Assembly (NCBI GenBank): GCA_022702545.1
Contig: JAHRBC010000004.1
Coordinates: 1,178,001 to 1,242,000 of the forward strand
DNA from: Phycomyces nitens
Lineage: Eukaryota > Mucoromycota > Mucoromycetes > Mucorales > Phycomycetaceae
Direction: 5' to 3'
Length of the DNA: 64,000 nt
Under the pieces are notes generated by a model that saw nothing but the letters and a program-made list of their open reading frames with translations, ran no database searches and was not told the DNA's origin. Below, piece by piece: positions 12,074 to 23,466 of the stretch (position 1 is the first letter of the stretch; every line of letters begins with the position of its first letter). The position numbers and the translations under genes were made by a program.

Positions 12074-13305
12074 TCAAGAGTGGATGACGTATTTGGGCGA
12101 CCCACGAAGAGGCATCAGTGCATCACGCTCTTCTTCAGTGTCTTCGACTGACAATTGATTGGACGGACTATACAAAAGGGCATTGACCAGACCAATTGGA
12201 AGGTCGTGGAGCTCGGGCATCCAATCAGAAGGCCTGTTGTCCAAAGACAGAGGCGCTTCCATCATGTTGGCATGATCATCTATAGCCTGTATGAATTAAA
12301 CCTGTTTGATCTTCTTGGTAGGCTGCATTACCTGTGATGCAGGCGTATGAGTCAAGAGGAGCAGTGTTCATGAGATTATAGCTCATAAAAGACACAAAGA
12401 TGAACCAGACAAAGGTCATGATCCAGATAGGAATCGCCAGTGCCCAATACCTTCCCAACAAAAATGCATCAGTTCATCTCTAGGATGCTTGTGCAGTGGT
12501 TAAACTTACTGATTGGGATAGTATGTGATACCAAGCTTATGAAATATCCTATCAGGCACATATGCCCAGATCAAATAAAGCCCTTTTTTCTTTAAATGGT
12601 CAATCCAGAAACTCTCTTCTCTTACCAAACACAACAAACGATGCCAGATACATCACAAATCCATAGTACTCGTATATTGGCGTCTTGTTTGTAATGGAAA
12701 TAGGAGGTGCTCGTTCCACAGGCGTAGGCACAGGAATCACTCTATAGCCACCACAATTGATAACGATCAACAGATTTATTAATTGACTTACTCTGAATAA
12801 GAACGGGGTCGGTGGGCTTTTCGAAAGGCATTATGCTCTGCATGTCCATTCAGATCTCCTGTCTGGGTAATCCTTCTTGATCGGCTCACCAGGGGGGTAT
12901 GTTTGGTGGCGAGAAAGCTGCTAAACGAGTTTCTCCTACCCCTTGTCCTAATAGTCTGTTATCATTCAGATCCTAATCTATTCTTTCTTGTGTATGTATA
13001 TTTTTTATATATATATATACATATATACAATTGGTATATTTCTTTTTATTTATTTATTTATAAACACATATACAACTTGCTCTTTTTTTTTCTACTCACG
13101 CTCGTGTATCAAACGGTTCGACACTCTGCTGGCTTGTTCCACGTCGCATATCAACCGTGTCCTCACTCGGTCTGGGAAGAAAAGAGTCATGAAGCACGGT
13201 AAGCGATTGGACGGACATTGAGGATGTCAGCCATGGATGGCTATTCGATTGAGGATCCAGTTCTTCATTATCCTGGACATCATTCAATAAAGTGGGCGAA
13301 TCCAT
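12074..13305 (-). CDS. GPI19: PIG-P subunit of GPI-GlcNAc transferase (GPI19-like)
   Basis: Six exons (13100-13305, 12792-12947, 12626-12741, 12510-12582, 12332-12450, 12074-12279) encode 291 aa. The PIG-P core is in the middle: TPIYEYYGFVMYLASFVVFG (membrane span 1), LYLIWAYVPD, LGITYYPNQYWALAIPIW with span 2, and the short NLMNTAP tail. PIG-P belongs to the ER complex that starts GPI-anchor synthesis by moving GlcNAc to phosphatidylinositol. About 150 hydrophilic, Ser-rich residues precede the core and about 70 follow it, so the protein is much longer than a minimal PIG-P. The first intron joins the N-terminal exon only through the acceptor at 12948; that junction is less certain than the core. 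Confidence 0.85.
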
Positions 13306-13467
13306 AATGAATGATGTTGGCCAAGAGAGAAAAATCAAAAACAAAAATATATAAAAGATCGTCGTGACGTCTGGCACCTTATTTTTTTGCAAGTCAAAAT
13401 AGCTTATGCTTATTTTTTGTTGAATATATGAACAATACAAGTATTTATCAAATAAAACATGTCAATA

Positions 13468-16400
13468 TTATCTATATTTCAACTGCTTGGCCTGTCCAAT
13501 TATACGTTTAACTCCTACAAGCCATGATCCACACGCATCATAGCAAGTTGCCACCAATTCCACCTGGATCCTCTCTGCCTCTTCATAGTCTCCTCTCTCG
13601 AGTGCCTTTACAAGACATACCATACACTCAACTACCATATCATCTACCTGTCGATTATTCAACTGATCAAACAGTATCTTGAGTCTGCGCTCAGTGTCGT
13701 CCAGCGTCTTTTTTTGGTGGATCTGTAAAGATATTCAATACCCAGATCAAAAAAAAAAAACAAAAATGATACCAATACTTACGGAAGAATAACGTCTGGC
13801 CTCTCGAAGTTCGCCTAGTAGTATCGTGTGGATAATGGGCTGCTCTATAGCCTGTTTATCCTTTACTATTACAGTCACGTCAAATCAATAACAAAGCCAA
13901 GCTAAACTAGATATCATTGATTTACTTACCAATCCGTTTCTTTTCTGGCAGCTCATATGGGAGAGGGTCTTTCAGGGCATCATATGCTGGTTTAGTAGGA
14001 GATACCTTGAGTTTGGGAGCCAGTGTGGTTGGTTGGATCTCGGGAGGTTTCACTTGCAAATGTGGTTTGAATAGGATTTCCTTGTATTCAAAGGCCAGAT
14101 GAGGTATCTTTAGGTTCTCGGCCTCTGAAGAAGAAGACGCTCGGTAGAGTCGATCGTATAATACCCGCACATGAGGTGTATTGTGAAGACGAGTTGGAAT
14201 AGAAGAGTAGTAGTAAAGAGCAATGTCCAGTCTTCCATTAGTGGCCATCAAGTGCCCATAATCACAATAGACCTGGTAAAGACGCTCAAACACATGCGGT
14301 GGGTCTTTTTTACTGGCCTCAAACCCAATGATTTTCTGAAACACAGACAGAATCTCAACCAGATCCTGGAGTTGTGCAGTAGTTGTGTGTACTAGGTCGT
14401 AATCTTGTAACCATATCTCACAAGCCTTTATCATGTTTCCTGCTGTCATGTAGCAGATAAGAGCTTGGGATTTAAAATCGTCTGCGAGTCGATCTCCAAA
14501 TGCACAAAGTAGTTCCTGTAGTTCAGAAGGACTGGCAAAGGTACAGATGGCAGCTATAATATGAGGCCAATCTTGCAAGGGAGACTGGTGGATCATTGAA
14601 TGAAGGTCATTGTGTAAGAGATGTTTGACTAGGCACAAATAGGAAGGTGGACAGACCCTCTGTTCGAAATAGATCGCTTGTGTACGCCTCAAGAGATCCT
14701 TGTCGCCACAGGTGGCCATCAGCAAGGCCTCGGACATACGGTTGGCCTGTATACAAAGATCAACGGCTGATCCAAAATCACCCACAGAAACAAATCTTGC
14801 TATCTTGCTATCCATATCAATATCAATATCGCTATCTCTATGTGCATCAGGGTCCATCTCATCGACAGATATGTTGTACTCCATTGGGATTCTCTTATCT
14901 TCCACGAGACCTATGATTGCTTGCCGGGGGTCCTCTGATACTAATGCACCCAGGACTTTCCATTCCTGAGGTCCATCTTTAATTCGATTCTCGAGAATAA
15001 TCTGCTCAAGATTTTCGGCAGGTCCTTGAAGGCCTTTAATCAATCTGTCTGCTCTTTGGACCACTTCTGGCAAGGGCTGTATGTCGACAATCTTGACTTG
15101 GGACCCAAAAGAGTTGGTAGTCGAAGCTGATCTGAATAGGACTAGTTTGCCATTGTACCCAAAAGAAGCACCCACAGGACGATAATTTGAGTGCTGGACA
15201 GCAGGACGAATGGATCTCCGAGGGTCTGTACTTGCAGGATGGTCAGGGAAGCATTTTTGGATCGAGGAGATATTGATCTATCAAAATATTTTTTTTAATA
15301 AAAAGATATCAATCAGAGTTTGGTATCTCTATATTACCTTTCCATCAAGAGAACACGATGCGAATATGTCGGGTCGGTACGGGCACCACAAGGCAGCCTG
15401 GTTGTGGTCATCTAGTTCTCCCACAAGAGTCCCAAGCGATGGGTTCCAACAAAGTGTCTTTCCACTCTTGTCAGTCGACAATAACTGATCAGGGCTCTGG
15501 TGGGACCATGACAGACTGGTGATTGTTTGTTCGTGGCCCACAAATGTCTTTGAGGGACGACGGCTCTGTCGAAGGTCCCAAGTATGAATGACCGAAGAAA
15601 ACTCTTCAGAGGCGGTTATTAACTGGGTGGCCTTTTTATATATATAAAGAATATTATCAACAGTATCCACAATCCACAATCCCCTTTTCACTTACCACTT
15701 GAGGATCCCATTGAACAGCCCGGGTATTGGTCGTAAATTGGGTCGTCAATGTCATGATTTCTCGCTTGCTTCGGAGGTCCCATATAGAGGTATAGCCAGT
15801 ATTTGAACATGTAGACATGATATGGGGCACCTGGTTATTCCATGATACACCAGTGATTATATCCATCTTTACTAACGGGATAGGCGATGGTTTGGCTGAG
15901 TGGTTCATATCCCACACAAGTACCTTTGGATAATTAATAAAAATATCACATCTCTATTGACCATTACTTCTCCTCTTGTGCTCGTTGATGCCAGTATATG
16001 AGGCTCTAGTCGGCTCAGGGCTAGACTTTCAATTGCGCCAGTGTGACTGGAGAGTATGGAGACTATTGGGTTTCTATATAGCACTGTCAATTCAATAAAA
16101 TCTAAAAACCAATCATTCTCTTTCTTTCTTTCTCTCTTTTTTTTAAAAACATGCCCTTTTTCAATAACCTTGACAGGATCCCACAGTTCAATATCTCCAT
16201 TGGTCATTCCACAAGCAATTAGGCCTAATGATCGTTCTGGAGTAACATGATCCCAGCCCAGGGCATTGCATCTATTCAATTTGACAATCATCAACAATCC
16301 ATTTGATTGACAACAACAACAGCAACAAAAAAGAAGCTACCTTTTTGGAGTATTTAGTTTTGCAACAATGGTTGAATATACAGGCTCTTTGGATGAGGAC

Positions 16401-16504
16401 CATTCAGGTCTCAATATTTCTAATCGGGATCCATCGCTTGTTGGCTGAAGAATTGCAATCGATGAGTTTGTTCCTGGACCCCAGGTGAATGGTGAATTGT
16501 ACAT
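13468..16504 (-). CDS. SEC31: COPII outer-coat protein Sec31 (short form)
   Basis: Exons at 16341-16504, 16155-16271, 15968-16073, 15696-15923, 15338-15631, 13930-15277, 13783-13844 and 13468-13722 encode about 857 aa. The N-terminal half is a WD40 propeller: MTNGDIELWDP, LASTSTRGEVLVWDM, NTGYTSIWDLR, VIHTWDLR, CGHEQ-like FVGHEQTITSLSW. The middle is the alpha-solenoid of Sec31 (FVSVGDFGSAVDLC, ANRMSEALLMA, DWPHIIAAICTF). The C-terminal exons give the helical SRA/Sec31 domain. The long proline-rich linker of typical Sec31 is nearly missing; only PPEIQPTTLAPKLKVSP remains. The 81-nt intron at 16074-16154 has a GC donor and is a multiple of 3 without stops, so retention is possible. Role: ER-to-Golgi vesicle budding. 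Confidence 0.88.
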
Positions 16505-16796
16505 TGTTATCGCAAAACCCTTGTATATATTCTCCAGCTTTTACTCAAAAGGCCAAGAGGGTCAACTGGCCAGAGTAACTGGTGCACGAGTGTAACTCGT
16601 TCTTGGGTTCAATAGAACACATGATAAGAAGTTGCTAACCATGGGTTAATAGATATCCTCATTAGGGTAAAAAAAAAGTGATTGTTTTCAAGATGTACGA
16701 AAACAAAAGGTTTGTTTGGTTGTTTGTTTATTTATTTAATGTAGAATGTAAATGTATATGTAAGGAGTATGTGTAGATGTGAGTAAGTGATGGAGT

Positions 16797-16850
16797 ATAT
16801 ATATATACGTATGTATATATTGATATATATATATATATATTGATATACGT
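16797..16850. repeat. TA-rich microsatellite
   Basis: Imperfect (TA)n with ATGTATATAT and TTGATATATAT blocks just past the 3' end of the PH-domain gene. Similar TA runs occur at 10934-10970, 19123-19160 and 22941-22975 in intergenic DNA or introns. Confidence 0.7.
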
Positions 16851-16869
16851 GTATGTAAGTTAATTGCGG

Positions 16870-18558
16870 TTATTTTGCTCTTCCAAGTAACTCGGAGTGT
16901 CTCGAGTGAATCTTGGCAAGTCCATTTGAAGGAGACGAGCCTCCTAGCGCACCACCTGCGCCACCGACACCGCCAGCTCCACTGATATGGCTCGAGTTAT
17001 CAAACGACTCGTTTGATGAGATTGTCGTGCTCTTTTCAAGTGAATACGCAGCCATGTCTGGATGGGAAGTTGGGCGAGGATGGGATTGTGGGTGAGGACT
17101 AGACTTTTCACCTTCTTCCTTCTTTGCCCGTCTGACGGCCACACTTAGAGCATCGAGCCAAGACTCAAGATCAATCACAGTACTGGCACACAAAACATAA
17201 CTGCGCTTTGGGATAATGATCTTGAAGCAGTATTGTTTGCTCTTGCTGATCGGTTCAATCTCGAGCGAGTCAATGATGTGGGTCAATGGAATGATGCGAT
17301 GGGGGGAATACTCCTAGATTGCAAAAATAAGGACCAAATGTTGGATCTATATTGTATATATAGTTCTTACCTTTTCGTCTTCATAATACGCCAAGGTGTC
17401 TGTGCGGAGGACAAACCAACGCTTTCTCCAGCTCTTGTTGCGACCGAGTTTCATGAGATAGCCCTCGATGAGTACCTTGTTGCGGGTTTCTTCCAGCTGG
17501 GCATTCATTATGTCTTCATTGTAGCCATACTCTTCGTCGTCCTCTGAGCTTGCCAGTCCTTCGACAATCTGCATCTGAGCCTGCTGATCTGAGCCGGGGG
17601 AGAGAGGGTAGGTGTGGGAGGTCGAATAGGCGCCATGAGCAGCCGTGGAGGCTCTTGGGATATCGACTGGAGGGACATGGGAACGGCTAGACTGTGGGGT
17701 TTCAGAAACATGGTCGTTTGTGGTGGTGGATGAGCGGCGCTGATGAAGCATGTTTGCGGCATGGTTTGACTGATAAGAGCTAATGACATCTTTGGCATAG
17801 TCTTGGTCCCGGCCTTTGAGACTCGCATCGTCGTCAGTGTCATAGAGCTTGGACTCTTGTTTTGCTTTTTCGATGTTGTCGAGCCAAATGTCCATATCGT
17901 TCTGATCCTTTGCCTGAACATAGTACATGCGTTTTGGAGTAATGATTGCAAACACATATTTGTACTTGTTCTTGGAGGTTACTTGTACGACGCTGTGAAT
18001 CTCATGTAGATCAATAATCCGCAGGAGTTTGTATTCCTTTTAAACAATGCCTAGCTCAGCATTTTGTACTTTTTGTATGGTCAGTAAATTTACCTTGTCA
18101 TCTTTGTACATGGCTAGTTTTGTGGTCCTGAGAACAAACCAACGTTTTTTCCATGTCTAGACAATAGTTAGTAATGTGTTGTTGTTGCTGTTGCTATTGT
18201 TGTTGTTCTTGTTCTTGGGTCTGGCTTACTCTTCTCTTTTCGCCTTTTTTGCGGAGATATCCAGACAGTATGACCTTTTCGTTCTTCAAGAGTTCGACAG
18301 CATCGTCAGAGACTGGTAATGCTGGTGGGTCGTCCTCTTCTCCGTCCGAGAGATAGCGAAGAGTGTCGTGGTGGTCTTCGTCTTCATCGTCGCTAAGAAC
18401 AATTCGGGCCGTCCGATTGGCATAGTCTGATGGACCCGATCTGGGATGAGTCTAATGGGATTGATTAAGAATCACACAATTATGAAACCAAAGCAAAAAT
18501 AGGTGCTTACAGAAGACTTTAGGATAGATATAGGCTCTGTTTTAGGTGGAGTTGACAT
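16870..18558 (-). CDS. Tandem PH-domain protein (Opy1-like)
   Basis: Five exons (18511-18558, 18230-18451, 18094-18156, 17371-18036, 16870-17313) encode 480 aa. PH domain 1 (about residues 70-190) contains ILSGYLRKKGEKRRTWKKRWFVLRTTKLAMYKDDK and ends in YVQAKDQNDMDIWLDNIEKA. PH domain 2 (about 300-410) contains VLIEGYLMKLGRNKSWRKRWFVLRTDTLAYYEDEK and ends in DLESWLDALSVAVRRA. Between and after them are Ser-rich disordered stretches with a Gly/Ala run near the C-terminus. Two PH domains and nothing else resemble yeast Opy1, a phosphoinositide-binding signalling modifier. Orthology is inferred from architecture alone. Confidence 0.82.
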
Positions 18559-19164
18559 TGGGTACCAGAAAATAAAGATAAAGAGAAAGAAGAAGCAATT
18601 TGGTTTTACTTTGGGATTTCCACCCCATATTTTTGGCAATTCCTTTCAGAGTCACACCAATAGGCGAACCACAAAATCAAATCAATTTGTTTCTCCCTCA
18701 TTCACAAGTGACAGACTGTTTGTGGAACTGAATTAACCAGAAACCTCAAAAAGGGCAAAGCTCAAAAAAAACAACCCTGTCCAAAAAAGGAAAGGATCAT
18801 CAATAGCCATGTGTAAGGGTTTGCCCACGCACCCTCTGGTGAATTTGAAGCTCTTGTTTGGTTGTCTAATCAAATCCACCAGTCTTTGGATACGTGTCTC
18901 CTGCAGGCGTATACATGGCAACCAAAAGCACGAACCGAGCTGGCTAGCACGAGGGTTTGGTTATTGTTCAAGTCAAGTCCGCCTGTAAATAGATTGCAAA
19001 TGTGTTTATTGTTCATTTGGGTTTTCCTGGAGACGCGCCTATGGGATCAATAGCCAAAAGAGCGCCACTGGTTGTCATAGTATCTATGGAAACGCTTTAA
19101 TGGTCATATTGTTGTGGTCCACTATATATATATGTATATATATATGTGTATATATATCTATATC
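18559..19164. other. Intergenic region
   Basis: 606 bp with no supported gene. It should hold the promoter of the tandem-PH gene on the left and the 3' UTR of the hydrolase on the right. A (TA)n-like run lies near 19123-19160 at the hydrolase 3' end. Confidence 0.5.
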
Positions 19165-22100
19165 TTACCCTGCCCCAAGAATGCCACCAATGCCCTTTGA
19201 TCTGGCCTCTGGTGTAGTGACAACTAGTACATTGGTTCGTGAGCCTGGACTTCATGTTACATGTTGTTACTTACTCCATTCAGGTACAAGCATGCCTGTG
19301 CGCCTTGGTAGGAGTCTGCACGCCGCATCAAAGCCCGCCACATCCAGTCCCGCCACCAGAATACCCAATTCACGAGAATGTACACCTGGGATCAGAGACA
19401 GAATTCCAGTTCCAGGCTCATCAAAGGTACGCTGCCCAACCCCAATACTTGTCTCGGTCAGGATGATGTCGTTTGGAACTCGGTCCAGTAGACACCTCAG
19501 TGCTCTGTTCTGGCTAGGAAGACCAAGATAGATCTGAACCGACAGATCACAGCCTTCCATTGCTGGAACCTCTTCTTGATCTCCAATAATCAACGCATTA
19601 CCCCGTCCATAGAGGTACCAGTCATGACTCAGCTGGAGAGCCGCGTGCTCAAATGATGCTTTTAATGATCCCACTGCACTGGGCACCCGGACGATCAATG
19701 GCCGACTGGCTTCATACATTCGGTGTATAGGTCCATATGTCGTCTTGCTCCTTATTCCGCTTGGTGGCCAACTGGCCCGATCGACAGTCTATTGCACAAA
19801 AAAAATGTCAGGGAGGCAGGCTCAGCTACCTTACACCCTTACCTTCCATGGACTACCTCTGTAGTCCCTGACAAACAGCGAGTCATTCGTCGTGTCCGCA
19901 TAATAAAACACCTGGCCATCCACCACGAGTTCAGTCCATGCGCCAAGCCAAGAGTGCACCCTAAAGGCCGACACATTGGCTGTCTTTAAAGAGATCTGGT
20001 GGCTGGCCAGCTTTGTAGCCTTGATCTTTCCTAGTCTATATGGCCATAGGTTATTATTATTATTATTTTCTGCAAACTAGCCATAGTAACCCATACCTAA
20101 ACGGAATCTCGAGCTGCTCGACCTCAATACCCCTAACACTGCCAGTTCCAGCCGGGTTTATTACCGAGACCACAAAGTCTTTCCAGTCCCCAACATCCTT
20201 GTTTTGGATCTGCTGGTCCAGAAAGCTCTGGATCGTGTCGTCGTTGAGCACACTACTCCACCAATGTCCCATTTCAGGTACTTCAGACAGTCTACACGTG
20301 TAATTTCACCAAGGTTAGAATGGCCTCTTATTCACATGCCCAGCCTCCATACCTAACTACCTAATTGCACATGGATCCTTGGCCTCTTCATTCAAAAGGC
20401 GACAATACTTTCGAGTATGCAGTGGAGGCACATTGTCGTCCTCACTGCCCACCCGTGGCAGGACTGCAAGACAACTCTTATAGAAATATCAGGACCAGCA
20501 GAGTAGTTTTGGGATACTTACCATATTGCTAATGTGTAGGTCATTGTTGTATTCCGCAATTGCACATTCCAGCAGCTATTTTTGTGATACAAGGACTGTA
20601 TATTGGCATCTGTCCCTCCCCAAGCAGATATTCACTTACTCCTTTCAACAATGGATCAGCATGCGAAGACCCATTCCAATTGGCGTACGAGACATAGTCT
20701 TGGATCTTGATATAACCCGCGGCAGGAATAACTGTAGAATGGGCTCAATATAGAGAGCCCTACAAATGATATGCTTACCTGCAATTGCCCTGTCAGGGTA
20801 ATGGGATCCAAGATACCATGCACCCTGTCCACCATTGCTGTGCCCTGTCCAGAGATGCATTGGTTAGAATCATATCAGACCACAGTTGGACCCTTTTGAA
20901 CTTGCCAATATAAATCACACGATCAACATTTCCAACCACCCAGTTCTCTCTGTCCTTTTGAGCCTGGCTGCCCTGAAAAGACGTATTGACTATCAAGGTC
21001 AATAGGCAATCATTGATATTCTATTATTACCTAGAACCCAGTCATCAGCATTGTCGGCAGTGCTTGGTGGGGCAATGGAATCCTTGATCGACGAGAGGCT
21101 TTCGAGTGCTTTGAATGCGTTCTTCATGCTAGGCCCATGCCAGTCGTATCCCCTAGACACATAATGATCAGATCAGGCAAGGTACTTTGGGTATTACCAT
21201 GGTGTGCGACCTGTAGGGAATATGATCTTTTCATTTTTTGGGTTTGCAATAAAAACACGTCAGTAAATATATCTCTATTTTTTTTAATCTCGGAATCCAG
21301 CCGATTCTGCTTATCTTGACCTGACCTGACCTGGCCTGGCCAGGTCACACACTTACCCAAACATTCTCCTGGGTGTTGATGGATTCCGTCCAGAATTCAG
21401 AGTTTGCTTCGACATCAGCACCATGTAGAGCAAGCACAATGGGTTTTGTGGGATCCATGTCTAGCACACGCGGTTTCTTTGCCATGGCTATTGTAGACAA
21501 CAAGAGGTTTACACAGCCATCCAATAAAACATTGTGCTTTACCATATTGCACCGTGCCATCATAGTCTAGAAATGTGTAGCAAAAGGCAGACATGTTCCA
21601 GTCTATTGGCTTTATATCAACCGTGCTGACCAGCATAGACGTCTTTTTGGCTGTCTGGGTCTCCATTACGGTCTGAATCAAAAGAACCATCTTTAGGCTA
21701 TTGGCATTGACGGTGGGCGACTTTAGATAGAAATGAAAGCCAACCGAGCATGTCTGGCCTGGTGCAATCGTCGCACTCTTGGAGCCAATCAGTCCAGATA
21801 CTGTCTATGGTAGCCAGATAAACAACAAGATCCAAACCCCAATGTCTTTGGTCATTCTACACACCTCACATTCCTCTCCATTCAGACTCTGGTTATTTCC
21901 AGTCAATTGGACAGTGAGAGACTTTATCCTCAGAGGACAAACACCACAGTTCTGGAGTGAGACGCTTCCATACTGGCCTGCAAATCCCATACCAGCCAGA
22001 TACGAAGGAACCAAGATGTCTGGTTCCAACTCATGGTTCTTTGGACATACCATGCCGCCCTCTATATCACCATTGTCGATCTTATCTAGCAAAACCTTGA

Positions 22101-22399
22101 AACTGCACTGGGGTGGGTATTGGCCTCCACCATTGACCCGCACATCATGGACCATCCTCACTTGGACCATGTGCAGGCCCTTTCCGAGTCTAACGACATG
22201 GCGTATTGTCCCATATCCATAAAAATCCCCTGAATACCGTGTGGTATTGATATAAAATTCCGAGACTCCTTTAACTTGCATCAAGAACGTCGTCGGCTGA
22301 TCCAGCACAAGCACGGTGCGTGCCCATGCCTGGTATTGCTCAATAGACCATCCAAATGGAACAGTGTTTTCATGCCACCTTTATTCCAAAGAAGTCCCC

Positions 22400-22430
<31 letters not shown>

Positions 22431-22759
22431 TATGGGAATTTATATGTATTTAAAAAAAGCCACTTACCGTACATGGGGGAAATCTATTGGGCCTACCTGG
22501 CCATCAGTCGCCTCAACAGAGCTCCAGCCAACCAGGCCTCCGTCAACCAGCTCAGAAGGATACCTGGCTTGTTCAGAATACGGTAGTCGATAGAATCCAC
22601 CTAGAGAATGAGAATGTAAAAGATTAGGTTGGAATGGAGTTTGTCTGGACAATCTCTACCATAGGCCTCTAGAGGATCTGCACCAAAGTCTTGTTCGCGC
22701 ATTCCAATAGGGAATGGGCCGAGAATCTGCCATGTCTTGCTGAGAGTCAGATTCACCAT
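19165..22759 (-). CDS. Large alpha/beta-hydrolase with nucleophile elbow GHSNGG
   Basis: Sixteen exons between 22759 and 19165 sum to exactly 888 codons (887 aa). The N-terminus starts WQILGPFPIGMRE without a signal peptide, followed by a beta-rich domain (about residues 1-340). The catalytic part follows: PIVLALHGADVEA (oxyanion-hole strand), FPTGRTPWGYDWHGPS, then DRVIYIGHSNGGQGAWYLGSHYPD with the nucleophile serine, and HNDVPP-like EDDNVPPLHTR around the acid/base region. The C-terminus resembles a second beta domain. It looks like the prolyl-oligopeptidase/feruloyl-esterase-like superfamily of fungal hydrolases; substrate unknown. Intron 8 uses a GCAAGT donor (20905) that splits the GHSNGG codons. 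Exon 6 is only 29 nt. The last exon (19165-19223) could be followed by another intron. Confidence 0.8.
22403..22430. repeat. (GATT)n microsatellite
   Basis: Seven tandem GATT units inside the second intron of the alpha/beta-hydrolase gene. No function is implied. Confidence 0.9.
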
Positions 22760-23466
22760 TAGTTGCCAAGATGATTGTAATTATTATATATATGTATATG
22801 TATATGTATAAAGAAAAAGGGCGTATTTTATGTGTCCGTTACTTGTCGTCCTGGGTAAAGAATCTAGCGTTTTATGATTGTTATTTTCTCATGATGTTCA
22901 TGTGAGCAAAAAAAGAATAAACCTCTCTATTTTTGATATATATATATATCGATATTTATATGTATATGTATATATACTTTTGAATAGTCTTTTATATTAC
23001 AGCTCTTTAAGAATCCACAAATAATCTAAGTAAGAAACATGCTTCAATGCTCCAATTGTTATTTATTGCTTCAGTTTGCAAATGCCTTTAGGAATTGATT
23101 TAATAGGGATCATGGATGATTGAATATTGAATATTGAATATTGGCCAAATGTCCAACCCACAAAACATTCCAGCTAAATAACACTATATTGAGTGCCATG
23201 GATCTATTGGCCATCTGAATGTCTTTAATAAACCCTCGAGGTCCTTTAACTAACGAGTGGTCAATAGCCATTAATCATAAAGGTCTTTATAGTTTAATAA
23301 AAATAAAAATAAAATAAAAAAAGAGATTTATGATCTATGGGGGTGTCACGAGTGCAACACACAAAAACGCATATTTGACCGTCGTTGGTTTGTCAAACGC
23401 TTTCTTTGACTTCTTGCTCTTTTACATATATATATATATATATTATATTTTTCTTTGCTATTGACA
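22760..23466. promoter_or_regulatory. Divergent promoter region hydrolase / AMS1
   Basis: 707 bp between two head-to-head genes. It contains TA-rich runs, a direct repeat of TTGAATA at 23120-23142, and a TATATATATATATATTATAT block 20-45 bp before the AMS1 start. Specific regulators cannot be named from the sequence. Confidence 0.4.
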
